Shown here piece after piece: positions 43,958 to 45,661 of a stretch of 45,661 nt of DNA (positions are counted from its first letter, which is position 1; each line of letters starts with the position of its first letter). The notes under the pieces are model-generated. The model was not told the DNA's origin. It saw only the letters and a program-made list of their open reading frames with translations, and did not search any database. Made by a program: the position numbers and the translations under genes. This stretch comes from an uncultured Bacteroides sp. (GTDB lineage Bacteria; Bacteroidota; Bacteroidia; Bacteroidales; Bacteroidaceae), in contig USLU01000039.1 in assembly GCA_900555635.1 (NCBI GenBank), forward strand, positions 1 to 45,661, given 5' to 3'.

Positions 43958-44986
43958 TTATATCTCAGCATTATTGATTCTCACTATCCAATCATTGATT
44001 TTGATATGCGTCTTTATCCAGCTCATGTCGCTTCCAAGGAAGAACACTATAGACCAGACGCTTTCCCTGTCGAGAAACTCCTGCGGTTTCATCTTGGCGT
44101 ACAATTCGCTCTTGAGCAGGAGAAGATAGTCGTTAAGGGGAATATTCACGATCTCCTTTCCGTCTTTCTTCAGTTTGATGACCAATTTAGGAGAATTCTT
44201 TGTCATCAGGCGGGACGTGGAAAATTCCGAATATGCTACCACCACGGGCTCGCCTTCATTTTCCCCATCGCCTAAAATCCCTGCCACGGTTTCGCCGGAT
44301 GCCCATGGGAGATAGGTTATCATTCCGTTTGCGATCAAATCATTGTCGCATCCGAAAAGCGTATTGTCGTCCGTTACGGTAAACTCGAAATCATCTACAT
44401 GTACAGGTTTCCCGTTAAGTTGCTGGAGCACGATGCGGATGTTGTTCGTGTTCTTCATCATCTTTACCGTGCCTTCGTTGTAGAGTTCGGCAGTTGCCAG
44501 AGTCAACTCGCCCCAAAACATATCGTGCAGGCGTCTCTCGGCGGGAACGGGCGCAGAAGCACGGTGGATGTCCATCCCTACGCGCAAATCCGGGTGCATG
44601 CTTCCTGCAGACGGTACTTGCAGAACAGAGAAACTCTTCTCACCGCAGGCAAGCCCACCATAGGCGACAAAGCGATAGGTTCCCTCTTCCAAATCCAGGA
44701 TCATACGATAGTTCTCGTCCTGCAGTTCGGGACCTGTCACTATCTTAGTATCCACAAAATTACCCTTTTCGTCGTAAATGTAGAGTGTCAAACAGTCCAC
44801 ACTTGACGGAAACGCATTGGCGTACAACATGTTGTAGTCGTAGACAAAACGCAGGGATATTCCATGCGGACAAGGTTCCAGGTCATCGTATATGCGTTCG
44901 CAGGACGAGAAAGCAAGACTTATGGATGCGATGCAAAACATCGCACTCATAAGTCTTGATATCATATTTCGTTTGCTACTTCGCAT
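43958..44986 (-). CDS. FimB/Mfa2-family fimbrial anchor lipoprotein
   Basis: Anchors the fimbria to the outer membrane and limits its length. The family signature is clear after the lipobox: SLAFSSCERIYDDLEPCPHGISLRF (Cys29 from the upstream Met) read with gaps to YDYNM. The rest follows the Mfa2 beta-sandwich plan: LTLYIYDEKGNFVDT, LEEGTYRFVAYGG, and a C-terminal WIVRINNAEI. Either the ATG at 44986 (342 residues) or at 44965 (335) may be used. It lies 9 nt after the stop of the major subunit gene. Confidence 0.92.
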   Translation of the reverse strand: MRSSKRNMISRLMSAMFCIASISLAFSSCERIYDDLEPCPHGISLRFVYDYNMLYANAFPSSVDCLTLYIYDEKGNFVDTKIVTGPELQDENYRMILDLEEGTYRFVAYGGLACGEKSFSVLQVPSAGSMHPDLRVGMDIHRASAPVPAERRLHDMFWGELTLATAELYNEGTVKMMKNTNNIRIVLQQLNGKPVHVDDFEFTVTDDNTLFGCDNDLIANGMITYLPWASGETVAGILGDGENEGEPVVVAYSEFSTSRLMTKNSPKLVIKLKKDGKEIVNIPLNDYLLLLKSELYAKMKPQEFLDRESVWSIVFFLGSDMSWIKTHIKINDWIVRINNAEI

Positions 44987-44995
44987 TTTTCAGCT

Positions 44996-45661
44996 TTAAA
45001 ATTCAATATTATTAACGCGTACTACCCAAGGAAGTACCTCAACAGACACACTCAAATAAACGTCTCCTACTTCGTCCGGGTCTTCCGGATCAACAGGGTC
45101 GGGATCGTTTTCGGAAACACGCGGGTGACCGAGTTTTTTAATATTGGTCACTGCCAACTTGTACACGTTATTGCGTACCACAGCGAACTCCATAGGCCCC
45201 ATGACACCGTTGTTACCATTGTCGTTGTGACGGTTCCAGTAGAAATAATAGCAGTAATACCCATTAACTCCTTCATCAGTGCTTGACTCATAGAGGGTAA
45301 ATCCGGCAGTTGTCGCGGCGGTTTTGAATATTTTCAAGTTTTTAGGGTCTTTACCGGTTTCAGCATTGTGCCAAGCATTCCATTTGTAGTCTGCACTTTC
45401 TTCATCGTCACTCAAAACGGCTTTAACTGCAGCAGCACCATCAGCCGCGTCCTTTTCCGCTACAGGATCAATCCCTGTATTTCCGAATGCGGCCGTATAC
45501 ATCGGACTGCCCTTTCCTTGTTGTATAGCCATTGCGCGAACTTCTTTCCAAGTCACATGGATATTATTACCATAAGCATAGAGGATGGGATCATCCGCAG
45601 GATTTCCGCTAGCACCCTTAAGAGCGTCAGCCAATGTACCTGAAGCTCCCTCGGGGGCAGA
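44996..45661 (-). CDS. Mfa1-family major fimbrial subunit (partial, C-terminal part)
   Basis: The open frame runs off the window edge, so only the last 221 residues are present. The C-terminal domain of Mfa1-like shaft proteins is recognisable: GYYCYYFYWNRHNDNG, then MEFAVVRNNVYKLAVTNIKKLG, an Asp/Pro-rich linker (NDPDPVDPEDPDE), and the last strand LSVSVEVLPWVVRVNNIEF. This subunit polymerises into the shaft after proteolytic removal of an N-terminal strand. It is the first visible gene of the operon and its promoter is outside the window. Confidence 0.88.
   Translation of the reverse strand, partial: SAPEGASGTLADALKGASGNPADDPILYAYGNNIHVTWKEVRAMAIQQGKGSPMYTAAFGNTGIDPVAEKDAADGAAAVKAVLSDDEESADYKWNAWHNAETGKDPKNLKIFKTAATTAGFTLYESSTDEGVNGYYCYYFYWNRHNDNGNNGVMGPMEFAVVRNNVYKLAVTNIKKLGHPRVSENDPDPVDPEDPDEVGDVYLSVSVEVLPWVVRVNNIEF

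Overview
The window is chromosomal DNA from a Bacteroides-type gut commensal (order Bacteroidales). The evidence is gene content (SusC/SusD pair, hybrid two-component regulator, FimA/Mfa-type fimbriae, BACON domain, the split histidine-degradation operon) and promoters. Several genes carry the Bacteroides sigma-ABfr pattern, a -7 box TAnnTTTG with a TTG about 19-20 nt upstream. Function calls rest on reading the protein sequences; no database search was run.

Layout. 1-600: the end of rpoA, then rplQ and a terminator. 683-3689: two small membrane or secreted proteins of unknown function and, convergently, a membrane-anchored MutS-like ATPase. 3690-4947: a 588-nt non-coding stretch with a 34-bp-arm inverted repeat and a tandem repeat, then a secreted protein of unknown function. 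5007-11324: a five-gene hut operon that takes histidine to glutamate with the formimino group passed to tetrahydrofolate. 11393-18128: a tetR-tolC-MFP-RND efflux operon that ends in a small PII-like protein.

18153-32447 is a polysaccharide utilization locus (PUL). It has a BACON-GH5 endoglucanase lipoprotein, a hybrid two-component sensor/regulator (HTCS), SusC, SusD, a surface glycan-binding protein broken by a frameshift at its signal peptide, and a GH3 beta-glucosidase. The enzymes fit an unbranched or lightly branched beta-glucan. The SusC and GH5 promoters share the same paired TTCAAACC repeat at the same 20-nt distance from the -7 box, which makes it the probable HTCS operator.

32576-36355 is a three-gene cassette of two SGNH-fold proteins and an MBOAT acyltransferase, probably for O-acylation of an extracytoplasmic glycan. 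36390-39790 holds a GH20 hexosaminidase lipoprotein and an EamA-type transporter. 39836-45661 is a minus-strand fimbrial operon cut by the window edge: an Mfa1-like major subunit (partial), an Mfa2/FimB-like anchor, a fimbrillin-like accessory protein, and a 1000-residue tip-like protein with a lectin-like C-terminus. No rRNA, tRNA, CRISPR array, insertion sequence or prophage was seen.
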